A stretch of DNA of 64,000 nt from Methanobacteriota archaeon (GTDB lineage Archaea; Methanobacteriota; Methanobacteria; Methanobacteriales; Methanobacteriaceae), in NCBI GenBank assembly GCA_029556335.1, contig JAKQFA010000046.1:8959-72958 (forward strand), read 5' to 3'. This document shows, in pieces, positions 38,823 through 48,676 of this stretch (position 1 is the first letter of the stretch; every line of letters begins with the position of its first letter). The notes beneath the pieces are model-generated. The model saw nothing but the letters and a program-made list of their open reading frames with translations, was not told the DNA's origin and did not search any database. The position numbers were made by a program, and so were the translations under genes.

Positions 38823-40178
38823 TTAATAGATGTAGAATGTATCTAGCATGATCTGAATTCCTTCTTCAGCATGTTTCAGTACTTCAGGATCCCCTGCAAA
38901 CCAGAGGTAGTACAGGAGACCTAACTTTTTATAGGAAACAGCCAGTATATCAGTGGGAACCACCTCGTTGTTCTCGGCCACCACTTGGTAAACTTCCATG
39001 CCATCCCGGTTGAACATGTCCTCAGAGATGATGGTACTGTTCTGGATGGACAGCACATTCCTCAACATCTCGGCAAATTCATCAGAGCTTATATCTTCTA
39101 CATCTGCTTGTCTGTTAAGGGATAGGTTAATGGCGCTGTTGGCATAGTAACCCTTAACAATTTTTTTGGGATCAGGGGTGTCCATTAGATCCCATTCCCC
39201 GGGATAGTTAAAGGAAACTTCGCCATTGTCGTAGGTGAGTATACTTCTTTCCTTTGCAGTTTTTCTAATTTTATTTATGGCCTCTTCTGCCTTGTCCTGG
39301 ACGTATTTATATTCATCTTCGTGGAAAGTCTTCAGGAGGATGTCTAAAGCTACTTTGTCACCTATATTTCCTAGTGCTTCTGCAGCTTTTCCTCTAACGT
39401 GTCTATGTTTCTCTAATGACTTCCCATGTGATAAAGAATCAATTAAAACCGGAACTGCTCTTTCGTCCCCTATTTTCCCCAGAATTTCAGCTGCTCTTCC
39501 CCGTACACGCCAGCTTCCAGTTTTGAAGACGTTTATAACAAGAGGAACCGATATTTCCCCCATCTTCACCAGGGATGATGCTGCCTTCCATCTCACATCC
39601 GCATCATCATCGTCCAGGGCCTCTAAAAGGATGGGGATGGCCCGTTCATCCTTCATCTTACCCAGAGCCACTGCGGCATATTTACGCACGTGCCAGTCCC
39701 GGTCATTAAGGGCCTTAATTATGGATGGAACCGCCTCTTCATCTCCGATCATACCCAGGGAATTGGCGGCGTGTCTCCGCACAGTCCAATCATTATCTTT
39801 CAGGGCTTTAATCAGGGCTTCAGTGGCCTGGATGTTCCCAATTTCTCCCAAAGCCCAGGCAGCTTTCCAGCGTACTTCTTCGTCAGGATCTTCTTCTAAA
39901 GCCTGGATTAGGGCGTCAATGGCGGATTCATCCCCTATAATTCCTAGTGCCTCAGCTGAATTCTCTCTAACTCCAGTTAAGATGGTGTAATTTTTATGCC
40001 AGTTTTTGTAAAGCAAAGCATTAATCAGGTGCTCCACAGCCCTCTTATCACCCACCTTTTTAAGACCAAAGGTGGCTTCTTTTCGGGTGATGTAATCATC
40101 ATCATATAAAGCCCGGATTAGTCCTTCCACGTCCCCATTCTCTATTAGTTCATCAATATCTGGTTCTAATGAGTTCAT
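38823..40178 (-). CDS. HEAT-repeat (PBS-lyase-like) protein fused to a PsbP-like domain
   Basis: This is a 451-residue protein. Residues ~20-310 are about ten HEAT repeats of roughly 31 residues, each with a pattern like D-x-x-V-R-W-K-A-A-W-A-L-G-x-I/M-G-D. After residue ~320 comes a PsbP/Mog1-like domain that starts GEVSFNYPGEWDLMD, similar to VSFDYPSGWDKLS of the lipoprotein at 8.1 kb. No signal peptide is seen, so it is probably cytoplasmic. HEAT arrays hold partner proteins; the combination with PsbP is unusual and the function is unknown. Confidence 0.8.
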   Translation of the reverse strand: MNSLEPDIDELIENGDVEGLIRALYDDDYITRKEATFGLKKVGDKRAVEHLINALLYKNWHKNYTILTGVRENSAEALGIIGDESAIDALIQALEEDPDEEVRWKAAWALGEIGNIQATEALIKALKDNDWTVRRHAANSLGMIGDEEAVPSIIKALNDRDWHVRKYAAVALGKMKDERAIPILLEALDDDDADVRWKAASSLVKMGEISVPLVINVFKTGSWRVRGRAAEILGKIGDERAVPVLIDSLSHGKSLEKHRHVRGKAAEALGNIGDKVALDILLKTFHEDEYKYVQDKAEEAINKIRKTAKERSILTYDNGEVSFNYPGEWDLMDTPDPKKIVKGYYANSAINLSLNRQADVEDISSDEFAEMLRNVLSIQNSTIISEDMFNRDGMEVYQVVAENNEVVPTDILAVSYKKLGLLYYLWFAGDPEVLKHAEEGIQIMLDTFYIY

Positions 40179-40232
40179 GATTGATCTGCCCCCCTTCTAT
40201 ATTATCTCCTCTTATATTTACATTTTTAATTC

Positions 40233-41377
<1,145 letters not shown>

Positions 41378-41381
<4 letters not shown>

Positions 41382-41560
41382 TCCGGAGCCTCCTTTTTAA
41401 TGGCGCCCAGGGGACATACTTGAAGACAATATCCGCAGTTTTCGCAGCCTTCATTGATCACCAGAATGTTATCGCTAAGTTTCAAACATTTTTGAGGGCA
41501 AACCGCTATGCAGACTCCGCAATATCCACAACAATCAGGAAGTCTTTCTATTTTAGGCAC
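41378..41560 (-). CDS. Two-cluster 4Fe-4S ferredoxin
   Basis: This 60-residue protein has two Cys sets: CCGYCGVCIAVCPQKC and CENCGYCLQVCPLG, enough for two 4Fe-4S clusters. Its stop overlaps the start of the geranylgeranyl-reductase-type gene (ATGA-like coupling), so the two are one unit and the ferredoxin probably supplies electrons for lipid double-bond reduction. No other domain is present. Confidence 0.87.
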
Positions 41561-41847
41561 CCCACAATTACACTATGAGAAATATATTCATTGATAGGTA
41601 TGGCTATGATTCTTATATAAATTACTAATTAGTTCAACTCCTCTTTGTTGTATCATAGGGATTACTAAGCATATAATATTCTATAAACTCCACAGAACAT
41701 TTTTTAACACTTTTAAAGATTAATTTAAATTTTTAATACCATAAAATCCATGAATTAATGGTGGATGCTGTTTAATTAAGTGGAAATCTGTTCCCGCTCC
41801 AACCTAACCGTTAAGTTAATATATGATATTGCACCAAGTTCGTTGTA

Positions 41848-41933
<86 letters not shown>

Positions 41934-41952
41934 GTAGTTAGTTTTAATTACT

Positions 41953-42025
41953 GCCCTAGTGGCTCAGTCGGTAGAGCGATACCTTGGTAAGGTATAGGTC
42001 GGGGGTTCGATTCCCCCCTAGGGCT
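41953..42025 (+). tRNA. tRNA-Thr (anticodon GGT)
   Basis: The acceptor GCCCTAG (41953-41959) pairs with CTAGGGC (42018-42024), with discriminator T. The anticodon stem ATACC/GGTAT encloses TTGGTAA, giving GGT for threonine ACC/ACU codons. The T-arm GGGGGTTCGATTCCCCC is perfect. It is 21 bases behind tRNA-Leu and is likely cotranscribed with it. CCA is not encoded. Confidence 0.95.
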
Positions 42026-42429
42026 TTCAAATGTATATTTAACCTTAAAGTTACAATTCCACCTTATATATTGTTTGTGAAAGCCTTTTATTTTACTGAA
42101 AGTTATTTTACTCTGGGGATTGTTAATTGGCCCCCATAATTGTGCTTTCTAAAGGGGGGGTGAAAATGATACTCCATATCCATCCAGAGTTCATGATCGG
42201 GCAATGGTGACTCATACTTTTTGAGGAGTAAGAAGTCATTAGCAAGATCCTTAGAATAGACAATAATGGAGTTAAAGATCCGAAAATTATAGGAACCAAT
42301 TCATAAACGATGGTCATCCTTAACTGGCATGGCCTCCACCTTTAGGTTAAGGGATAATTTACTAACTCCTAATTACTAGAAATAAAGTATAGAATGTAAA
42401 ATGATGTTCACAAAAAAAGAAGTGTTAAA
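42026..42429. other. Intergenic region after the tRNAs, no confident gene
   Basis: This 404-base region has a seven-G run at 42154-42160 and then a few short coding-like stretches in differing plus-strand frames (around 42167-42306), each broken by stop codons. These may be the remains of a decayed gene, but I cannot name one. The last ~80 bases before 42430 are AT-rich and likely hold the next promoter. Confidence 0.4.
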
Positions 42430-43035
42430 ATGTCTAAAGCTTTGGATATAGTGATGGCTGGAGTTATATCCGGAATTGTGGCTTTCACCACCTCACAGTT
42501 GGGGGTTACTGGCACCATCATAGGCGCTGTCCTAGGATCTATGCTGTTCCAGGTAATGTCACACATTTTCAGGGAACCACTGGATGGAGTTAAAACCCAG
42601 CGGGTGGAACGCAGCATCTTTTACATCTTTCCTCTGGTGGTAATTCTGATAATTGAAATTGTGTACCTCTTCTACATTTTTTCACTTTCACCGGGAGATT
42701 TATTCTTCGCACTGGAAAGGGCCACGGATTGGAATCTGTTCCGTACCATAGGACTAGCCCTCCTGGTAATGGGATTATTTCCCTTTGTTGAAGGTGGACT
42801 GGGTTATGAAAAAAGCATATCACGAAGGTATGGATACGTAGTCTTGGCCGTGGGGGTGGTGAAACTATTAGGCGGATTTGCTGACTTTAATTCAGCCATT
42901 GTAGATTTGTATTCCCCTATATTTTATCAACTCAACGAAATAATTTCTATAATGGTAATCTTAGCGCTCTTGTACGTGATAATCGCCATCACCCGGGAAT
43001 CAGTCACTTTTATCTATGAGAAGGAACAAAATTAA
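42430..43035 (+). CDS. Hypothetical membrane protein upstream of the HTH-PhoU gene
   Basis: This 201-residue protein has about five to six spans (ALDIVMAGVISGIVAF, IGAVLGSMLFQVM, a strong pair in the middle around IFPLVVILIIEIVYLFYIF, and two at the end). No catalytic motif is seen. It overlaps the HTH-PhoU gene by 20 bases, so the two products may act together, for instance in sensing phosphate. Family not recognised. Confidence 0.65.
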   Translation: MSKALDIVMAGVISGIVAFTTSQLGVTGTIIGAVLGSMLFQVMSHIFREPLDGVKTQRVERSIFYIFPLVVILIIEIVYLFYIFSLSPGDLFFALERATDWNLFRTIGLALLVMGLFPFVEGGLGYEKSISRRYGYVVLAVGVVKLLGGFADFNSAIVDLYSPIFYQLNEIISIMVILALLYVIIAITRESVTFIYEKEQN

Positions 43036-44002
43036 AAAGGATCACCCTCTAGTTAACCAGGAAAAATGGAATTATACTGATATAATGACCAAGAGAGCGA
43101 AAAACAGCACCCTTAAGGCTATTCTGGATGTAATATTATATGAAAGTCCTTCCACCCAGGATGAGATTGCAGAAAACCTGGGATTGACACGTAGATATGT
43201 GACCAAACTCCTCCAACCCCTGGTAAAAAAAGGAGTAGTTCGAAGAGCATATATATTAGATTTCAAGAAATTTGACGAGTTTTCTGAGATATTTCATGAA
43301 GAAGCAACTTCCCGTGAACATGCCGGGTCCTACCTGATCAAGGAAATGCTCAGTGACATGGCCCAACATGTTTGTCAGCAGCTAGAAATGTCTTTTGAGG
43401 CATTCCTTAACCATGATACTGCACTGGCTGAAGAAGCCCTGAAATTAGATTATATCACTAATAATATGTTGGAAAAGGTTCGTTCTTCAGTGGAAACTGC
43501 GGTATCCATGAATCCTTATTCTGAATTCAGTAAAACCATGATATTTGGAGAAATTGCCTTTGATCTGGAGCGTATTGGTGATCATTCCTGTCATATAGCT
43601 AATTTTGCTTTAAATGAGTCTTATGAAATTGATGCAGAAATGATGGGTATAGTTAAATCCATGTACGATACTGCCTGTAGAATGATGACTCATTCCATGA
43701 ATGCATTCACCAACGAAAAACTGGAACTCAAAGACAAGGTCATGGACTATGAGGAAGAGTTGCACAATCTTCAAGGTGAAGCCATGGGGAGAATAGCCCA
43801 TCAAATGGCTGAAGATGATCTGATGGACCAGGAAAGATCCACCTATTACATATATCTCTCCCGGGTGGTCAAGGCCTTTGAAAGGATCGGTGATATCTCC
43901 ATCGAGATCATGGACACTGCTGGAGAGTTCTACCGGAACATCCCCCGAACCACCACTCCGGAAAGGTTTCAGAATAGGTATAAAAAGTCTTCAAAATTTT
44001 AA
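43016..44002 (+). CDS. HTH-PhoU fusion protein, putative phosphate regulator
   Basis: This is a 328-residue protein. Residues ~30-80 form a winged helix (STQDEIAENLGLTRRYVTKLLQPLVKKG), then two PhoU three-helix repeats carry the E-R-I-G-D-H and E-R-I-G-D-I metal motifs (DLERIGDHSCHIAN, AFERIGDISIEIMD). PhoU proteins bind metal clusters and relay phosphate status from the Pst transporter; the DNA-binding fusion suggests direct transcription control, perhaps of the pst operon 500 bases downstream. The start is uncertain: ATG 43016 lacks a clear binding site and ATG 43085 is an alternative. Confidence 0.8.
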   Translation: MRRNKIKKDHPLVNQEKWNYTDIMTKRAKNSTLKAILDVILYESPSTQDEIAENLGLTRRYVTKLLQPLVKKGVVRRAYILDFKKFDEFSEIFHEEATSREHAGSYLIKEMLSDMAQHVCQQLEMSFEAFLNHDTALAEEALKLDYITNNMLEKVRSSVETAVSMNPYSEFSKTMIFGEIAFDLERIGDHSCHIANFALNESYEIDAEMMGIVKSMYDTACRMMTHSMNAFTNEKLELKDKVMDYEEELHNLQGEAMGRIAHQMAEDDLMDQERSTYYIYLSRVVKAFERIGDISIEIMDTAGEFYRNIPRTTTPERFQNRYKKSSKF

Positions 44003-44326
44003 TGGATGGATAGAGGATACTAAATCTCCCTATTCAATGGATTGAAAGTGTATATAAGCATAATTTAGAAAAATGCGTTTTTTTTGGTGTTCTAGATCAT
44101 ACCATCCATTTTCACAAGAGGTAAAGTGATTAGAATGAAGACTCCCCACCCCCTACTTTATTTCACAAATAGTGATATATTAAACACAATCAGTAACCCT
44201 TAAATAGAATGTCTGGTTACTCTGGAATTGAAGGTGATTTGGACCACAGTATACAATGAGGATCATTGTTCATTCAAGGATTAACTCTCCCCCAGGAGTA
44301 AAGACAAAAAAAAATTTAAAAGTGTA
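44003..44326. other. Intergenic region between HTH-PhoU and pstS (first part)
   Basis: AT-rich sequence with no open frame of note. It includes an eight-T run at about 44079-44086 soon after the HTH-PhoU stop, which could end that transcript. A palindrome-rich stretch and further elements lie in the following bases and are listed separately. Confidence 0.4.
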
Positions 44327-44363
44327 AATAGGGTGGAATCTATCCACTAACCCTATTTTTTCT
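44327..44363 (+). terminator. Hairpin with T-tract upstream of pstS
   Basis: AATAGGGT (44327-44334) pairs with ACCCTATT (44350-44357), with inner GGA/TCC pairs, and is followed by TTTTTCTC. It resembles an intrinsic terminator. It is 325 bases after the HTH-PhoU stop and about 80 bases ahead of the pstS promoter, so it could end an unannotated short transcript starting in the gap. Confidence 0.45.
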
Positions 44364-44437
44364 CATCCTATATTTTTTGGTCTTGATTAATCTTCAGTAG
44401 TGAAATAAGTTTCTTAAAAACTTCAGGAGTCTAATCA

Positions 44438-44457
44438 CAGTATAATTATAAATACTG
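44438..44457 (+). promoter_or_regulatory. Palindrome over the pstS promoter
   Basis: CAGTAT (44438-44443) and ATACTG (44452-44457) flank AATTATAA, which looks like the TATA box of pstS. The start ATG is at 44505. A second CAGTAT occurs at 44480-44485. An operator for a phosphate regulator such as the upstream HTH-PhoU protein is a reasonable guess. The half-site CAGTAT is also seen in the cbiM/cdh region, so chance in AT-rich DNA is possible. Confidence 0.4.
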
Positions 44458-44504
44458 CTAATGGAAATTATTCTCTAATCAGTATTTTTTATGGTGATTT
44501 CGCA

Positions 44505-45320
44505 ATGAAATTGAAACATGGCCTGGGATTAGTACTAATCTTAATAATTGCCACCGCCGTTTACAGCACCATCATTACCGAGAAGCAGTACGAACGAATT
44601 GATGTGGCTGGTTCTACTTCTGTACAGCCCGTGGCTGAAGCACTGGCCCAGGAGTATATGAAAGCCCATCCCAGAGTTAAGATCACTGTCCAGGGGGGAG
44701 GATCTGGACTGGGTATTCGCAGTGTTTCACAAGATATAGTTGCCATTGGAACTAGTTCCATGGAATTAAATGATAACGAGGGTGGAAAGCTGAAGGAATA
44801 TGTTATTGGAAAGGAAGGGATTGTGGTGGCTGTCAACCTAAAAAATCCTGTGGACGTCATTAGCAAAGATGATTTGAGGGCTATTTTCACTGGAAATATA
44901 AGTAACTGGAAGGAATTAGGGGGTCCGGATGCTCCCATAAATGTGGTAGTTCGAGAAGATGGCTCTGGAACCAGGAAAACATTCGATGATCTGGTATTGA
45001 AAAAAACTGACAAGGTTAAAAGTGATGCCATTGTCCAGATTTCCACGGAGTCCATTAAACTGGTTGTGGAACAGGACCCCAATGCCATTGGCTATATTTC
45101 ACTGGCCCATATGAGCCCCAACGTTAAGGCCGTGAAAGTGGATGGAGTGTATCCATCCATGGAAACCATTCTTGGTGGCACCTATGAATTACATAGGCCA
45201 TTCCTCTTTTTAACCAAAGGAGAGGCTAAGGGGGCGGTAAAGGAGTTTCTTGAGTGGTGTTTAAGTCCGGATGGCCAGAAAATTGTGGAAAATGAAAAAA
45301 TAGTCCCTGTAGCGTCTTAA
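44505..45320 (+). CDS. pstS: Phosphate-binding protein PstS
   Basis: This 271-residue exported binding protein has an N-terminal hydrophobic anchor (LGLVLILIIATAVYS), then VAGSTSVQPVAEALAQEY with the phosphate-contacting Ser/Thr residues, GGGSGLGIRSV, and VVREDGSGTRKTFDD. It captures inorganic phosphate outside the membrane for the PstCAB importer. GGTGATTTC precedes the ATG. It is the first gene of pstSCAB-phoU. The anchor appears uncleaved or lipid-free, as no lipobox cysteine follows. Confidence 0.94.
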   Translation: MKLKHGLGLVLILIIATAVYSTIITEKQYERIDVAGSTSVQPVAEALAQEYMKAHPRVKITVQGGGSGLGIRSVSQDIVAIGTSSMELNDNEGGKLKEYVIGKEGIVVAVNLKNPVDVISKDDLRAIFTGNISNWKELGGPDAPINVVVREDGSGTRKTFDDLVLKKTDKVKSDAIVQISTESIKLVVEQDPNAIGYISLAHMSPNVKAVKVDGVYPSMETILGGTYELHRPFLFLTKGEAKGAVKEFLEWCLSPDGQKIVENEKIVPVAS

Positions 45321-45365
45321 ATTACACGATATATTCTATCTGAACATGAAATAGAGGTTATCAAA

Positions 45366-46241
45366 ATGTCTCGATGGAATGAAGAGTTTTTCATTGAAAA
45401 AGGACTTCTCTTAACAGCGGTATCATCAATTATCATCATAACCCTCATCATTGTATTCATCTTCAAGGAAGGTCTACCTGCAATCCAAAGCTATGGATTT
45501 ATAAATTTCATATTCGGAATGGATTGGGCACCATCCAGTGGACAATATGGGGTGTTCCCCATGATCATAGGTTCATTGGGCATAACTGCACTTTCTTTGT
45601 TAATGGCTGTCCCCCTGGGGATACTGTGTGCCATATTTTTGGCAGAAGTGGCACCAGCCAGGATGAGGAAAATATTAAATCCCACCATCCAGACTCTGGC
45701 TGGAATTCCATCGGTTGTTTACGGATTCTTCGGATTGATCCTGCTGGTGCCCTTCATGAGGATCCACTTCGGGGGGACTGGTTTTAGCATGTTCACCGCA
45801 TCCATCATACTAACCATCATGATCCTGCCCATAATTGTCAGCGTATCTGAAGACGCCATTAGATCTATTCCCCAGGAATATAAAGAAGCTTCGTTGGCAC
45901 TGGGAGCCACTCACTGGCAGACCATCAAAAATGTCATTTTCCCAGCTGCCATACCCGGAGTGATAACCTCAGTAATTCTGGGGATGGGACGCGCAATTGG
46001 TGAAACACTGGCCATAATTATGGTGGCGGGTAACGTGGTACAGATACCAGGTTCCATAATGGACCCGGTAAGGGCATTGACCTCTAATATTGCCATTGAG
46101 ATGGGTTATGCCACGGGTATACACTACAACGCCCTGTTTGCCACAGGCATCGTGCTCATATTTATGATCATCATACTCCTAGTCCTGGCCAACTACCTGC
46201 ACTACAAGAAGAAAGTAACTGTTGGAGGAGGATACCTATGA
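45366..46241 (+). CDS. pstC: Phosphate ABC transporter permease PstC
   Basis: This 291-residue permease has six spans and the EAA loop near EYKEASLALGATHWQTIKNV (about 175-194), where it contacts the ATPase PstB. ETLAIIMVAGNVVQIP is also typical. It forms the membrane channel with PstA. The stop TGA is overlapped by an ATG (ATGA) that seems to be the true start of pstA. Confidence 0.93.
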   Translation: MSRWNEEFFIEKGLLLTAVSSIIIITLIIVFIFKEGLPAIQSYGFINFIFGMDWAPSSGQYGVFPMIIGSLGITALSLLMAVPLGILCAIFLAEVAPARMRKILNPTIQTLAGIPSVVYGFFGLILLVPFMRIHFGGTGFSMFTASIILTIMILPIIVSVSEDAIRSIPQEYKEASLALGATHWQTIKNVIFPAAIPGVITSVILGMGRAIGETLAIIMVAGNVVQIPGSIMDPVRALTSNIAIEMGYATGIHYNALFATGIVLIFMIIILLVLANYLHYKKKVTVGGGYL

Positions 46242-46285
46242 TGGCAACTACGAGGTTCTGGAGAAACAAAGGTGGGGGATTGTAG
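46238..46285 (+). other. Short ORF, probable true start of pstA (frame break at G5)
   Basis: ATG 46238 overlaps the pstC stop, has GGAGGAGG seven bases before it, and opens a frame for MMATTRFWRNKGGGL before a TAG. The run GGGGG at 46274-46278 lies just before this stop. With one G fewer the frame continues as ...WRNKGGDCRLHRIIPPK into pstA. A normal coupled start is thus visible but out of frame with the gene body. Confidence 0.5.
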
Positions 46286-47135
46286 ATTGCACAGAATCAT
46301 ACCTCCTAAAATAGCCCAGAAGATAATGGACCTAATATTCTGGGCTTCAGGGATCATCACCCTGCTGATTTTGCTGATGGTCATTGGTTACGTGTTTTAC
46401 AAGGGCCTGCCAGTAATTAACTTGGAATTTCTATTCACAGATCCCATGGACTCTGGTAAGGCTGGTGGAATATTTCCCATGATTGTTTCCAGTTTATATG
46501 TGACTTTCATCGCAGTTTTAGTGTCAGCCCCGATAGGAGTGGGTGCAGCATTATATTTAGCAGAGTATGCAGGAGAAAATAGGACGGTCAGGTTGATCCG
46601 CTTCGGAGCCGAAACCCTGTCATCCATTCCTTCCATAATATTTGGGTTGTTTGGTTTAGCATTCTTCGTGATCTATCTTCGAATGGGATGGAGCGTTCTA
46701 TCTGGAGGATTAACATTGGCACTGATGGCTTTACCCACCATTCTGGCGGCCTCGGAGGTTTCCATAGAATCCATCAATAAATCCTATGCCCAGGGTAGCC
46801 TGGCACTGGGAGCAACCAAGTGGCAGACAGTATCTAAAGTGGTTATACCAGCCGCGTTACCAGGAATAACAACTGGAATCATTCTGGGAATGGCAAGGGC
46901 CATAGCCGAAGCCGCTGCCATATTGTATACCGTGGGTGCAGCACTAATAACTCCCATATCCCTGCTTGATCCGGCACGACCCTTACCACTGCACCTCTAC
47001 ATCCTGGCCACCGAGGGGATATCCCTGGATAATGCCTGGGGCACCGCAGCTGTGTTGGTGATTTTGATCCTCATAATTACCGTGACCACCAATACCCTGG
47101 TGGATCGTTACCGAAAACAGATGATGGGGCGATAA
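46272..47135 (+). CDS. pstA: Phosphate ABC transporter permease PstA (start affected by a frame break)
   Basis: This 287-residue permease as read has six spans, with PIGVGAALYLAEYAG and the EAA loop NKSYAQGSLALGATKWQTVSKV. It completes the PstCA channel. The frame opens at GTG 46272 with TTG 46287 as an alternative; neither has a good binding site. The ATG at 46238, with a strong site and overlap with the pstC stop, is off by one base at a five-G run. The membrane domain is complete, so function is probably retained whichever start is used. Confidence 0.9.
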   Translation: MGDCRLHRIIPPKIAQKIMDLIFWASGIITLLILLMVIGYVFYKGLPVINLEFLFTDPMDSGKAGGIFPMIVSSLYVTFIAVLVSAPIGVGAALYLAEYAGENRTVRLIRFGAETLSSIPSIIFGLFGLAFFVIYLRMGWSVLSGGLTLALMALPTILAASEVSIESINKSYAQGSLALGATKWQTVSKVVIPAALPGITTGIILGMARAIAEAAAILYTVGAALITPISLLDPARPLPLHLYILATEGISLDNAWGTAAVLVILILIITVTTNTLVDRYRKQMMGR

Positions 47136-47139
47136 GAAA

Positions 47140-47895
47140 ATGGAATATATAATAGAAGCAGAAAATCTCAACGTTTACTTCGATGAATTACACATCCTAA
47201 AAGGCGTAAGTCTGAAAATTCCTAAAAATACAGTAACAGCCCTTATAGGTCCCTCTGGTTGTGGGAAGTCCACCTTCATTCGCACCCTGAACCGGATGAA
47301 TGATCTCATCAGCACCTTCCGTATGGATGGAACCGTGCTTTTAGATGGAGAAGATATCTACAATCCCAAAGTAGACGTGGTGGATCTGCGCAAGAGGGTG
47401 GGTATGGTTTTCCAGAAGCCCAACCCATTCCCTAAATCCATATTTGATAACGTTGCATATGGCTTGAGGGTGCACGGAATTAATGATAAGGATATTTTGG
47501 AGCATAAGGTGGAAGAAGCACTTAAAGGAGCAGCCCTGTGGGATGAGGTGGAAAACATACTAGATAAATCGGCGATGGGGCTATCAGGAGGACAACAGCA
47601 ACGTCTGTGCATTGCCCGAACCATCGCTGTGGAACCAGAGGTTATACTCATGGATGAGCCTTGTTCCGCCCTGGATCCCATATCCACCACCAAGATCGAG
47701 GATCTGATACACAAGCTGAAGAAGGATTACACCATCATCATCGTCACCCACAATATGCAACAAGCCACCCGGGTTTCTAAATACGCAGCCTTCTTCCTGC
47801 ACGGGGAAATAGTGGAGAATGGACGCACTGAACAAATATTCCTGGAACCATGTGATCAGCGTACCGAAGATTATATCACAGGCCGATTTGGTTGA
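47140..47895 (+). CDS. pstB: Phosphate ABC transporter ATPase PstB
   Basis: This 251-residue ABC ATPase has Walker A at IGPSGCGKSTFIR, the Q-loop in VGMVFQKPNPFPKS, the signature LSGGQQQRLCIAR, Walker B in VILMDEPCSALDP and the H-loop in IIIVTHNMQQA. It drives phosphate import with PstCA. The start lies four bases after pstA. The RMNDLI segment after Walker A is typical of PstB and separates it from other ABC ATPases. Confidence 0.96.
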   Translation: MEYIIEAENLNVYFDELHILKGVSLKIPKNTVTALIGPSGCGKSTFIRTLNRMNDLISTFRMDGTVLLDGEDIYNPKVDVVDLRKRVGMVFQKPNPFPKSIFDNVAYGLRVHGINDKDILEHKVEEALKGAALWDEVENILDKSAMGLSGGQQQRLCIARTIAVEPEVILMDEPCSALDPISTTKIEDLIHKLKKDYTIIIVTHNMQQATRVSKYAAFFLHGEIVENGRTEQIFLEPCDQRTEDYITGRFG

Positions 47896-47923
47896 CTAAA
47901 TTTAATTCAAGTGGGGTTATAAA

Positions 47924-48583
47924 ATGGAGAAAAGACATCCGAGAATATTGTTTCGAAGGAGATTAAAGGAATTAAGGGAAGATGTAGAGCAGATGGGTAA
48001 AAAAACCATGCAGGCCTATCGAGATTCCATTAAAGTACTGTTTAATTATGATGAGGAGAAGGTTAAGAGCGTGATTGAGACTGCGCAAAAGATCGATGAA
48101 ATGAACTACAACCTTGAACACAAGACCCTGAGTATCATCGTCGCTGAACAGCCGGTGGCTGGGGATCTGAGATTCATTGAAGCCTGTATCAAGATCGGAA
48201 GCCATTTGAAGAGAATTGGCTACCTGGCCAGTAACATCACAGAGGTGGCCAAGCAGATCAAGGATCAGGAGGTTCCTGAAAAACCCATGGACGATATTGT
48301 GCACATGGCCGATATTGTGGAGAACATGGTGAGCAAGAGCCTCACCACCTTCCTGGGACAGAACATGGACACCGCCCGTGAACTGAGAAGGGATGATGAT
48401 AAGGTTGATGATCTATTTGACCGGGCCATGAGCGATGTTACTAAGTGCATGATTGATGACCCGGAAACCATCTCTTACCTGGTTTATCTACTGTTCTTAG
48501 CCCGTATACTGGAAAGAATAGCTGACCGGGCGGAGAACATTGGAGACCGCACCATCTTCATGATTACATGTAAAAAACCATAG
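47924..48583 (+). CDS. phoU: Phosphate transport regulator PhoU
   Basis: This 219-residue all-helical protein has two PhoU repeats with acidic metal-binding motifs (FIEACIKIGSHLKRIGYLAS and ILERIADRAENIGDR). It modulates PstB activity and phosphate signalling. It is the last gene of pstSCAB-phoU, 28 bases behind pstB with a GGGGTTAT site. Unlike the protein at 43.0 kb it has no DNA-binding domain, so the window encodes two distinct PhoU types. Confidence 0.93.
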   Translation: MEKRHPRILFRRRLKELREDVEQMGKKTMQAYRDSIKVLFNYDEEKVKSVIETAQKIDEMNYNLEHKTLSIIVAEQPVAGDLRFIEACIKIGSHLKRIGYLASNITEVAKQIKDQEVPEKPMDDIVHMADIVENMVSKSLTTFLGQNMDTARELRRDDDKVDDLFDRAMSDVTKCMIDDPETISYLVYLLFLARILERIADRAENIGDRTIFMITCKKP

Positions 48584-48676
48584 GAAAGATATTTTTTTCT
48601 ATCTCTATCTTTTTTTTTGATAAAAAAAAGGACAGATCCAACACTTTTTCTAAGTCACTGGAAAAAAATCTCACTA

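Noticed and set aside
39235..39990. Plus-strand open frame of 251 codons opposite the HEAT-repeat gene
   Set aside because: Its repeats mirror the HEAT repeats on the other strand; composition is unlike a real protein.
42123..42317. Possible gene in the gap after the tRNA genes (either strand)
   Set aside because: Short coding-like pieces lie in different frames with stops between them and cannot be joined by one simple shift.
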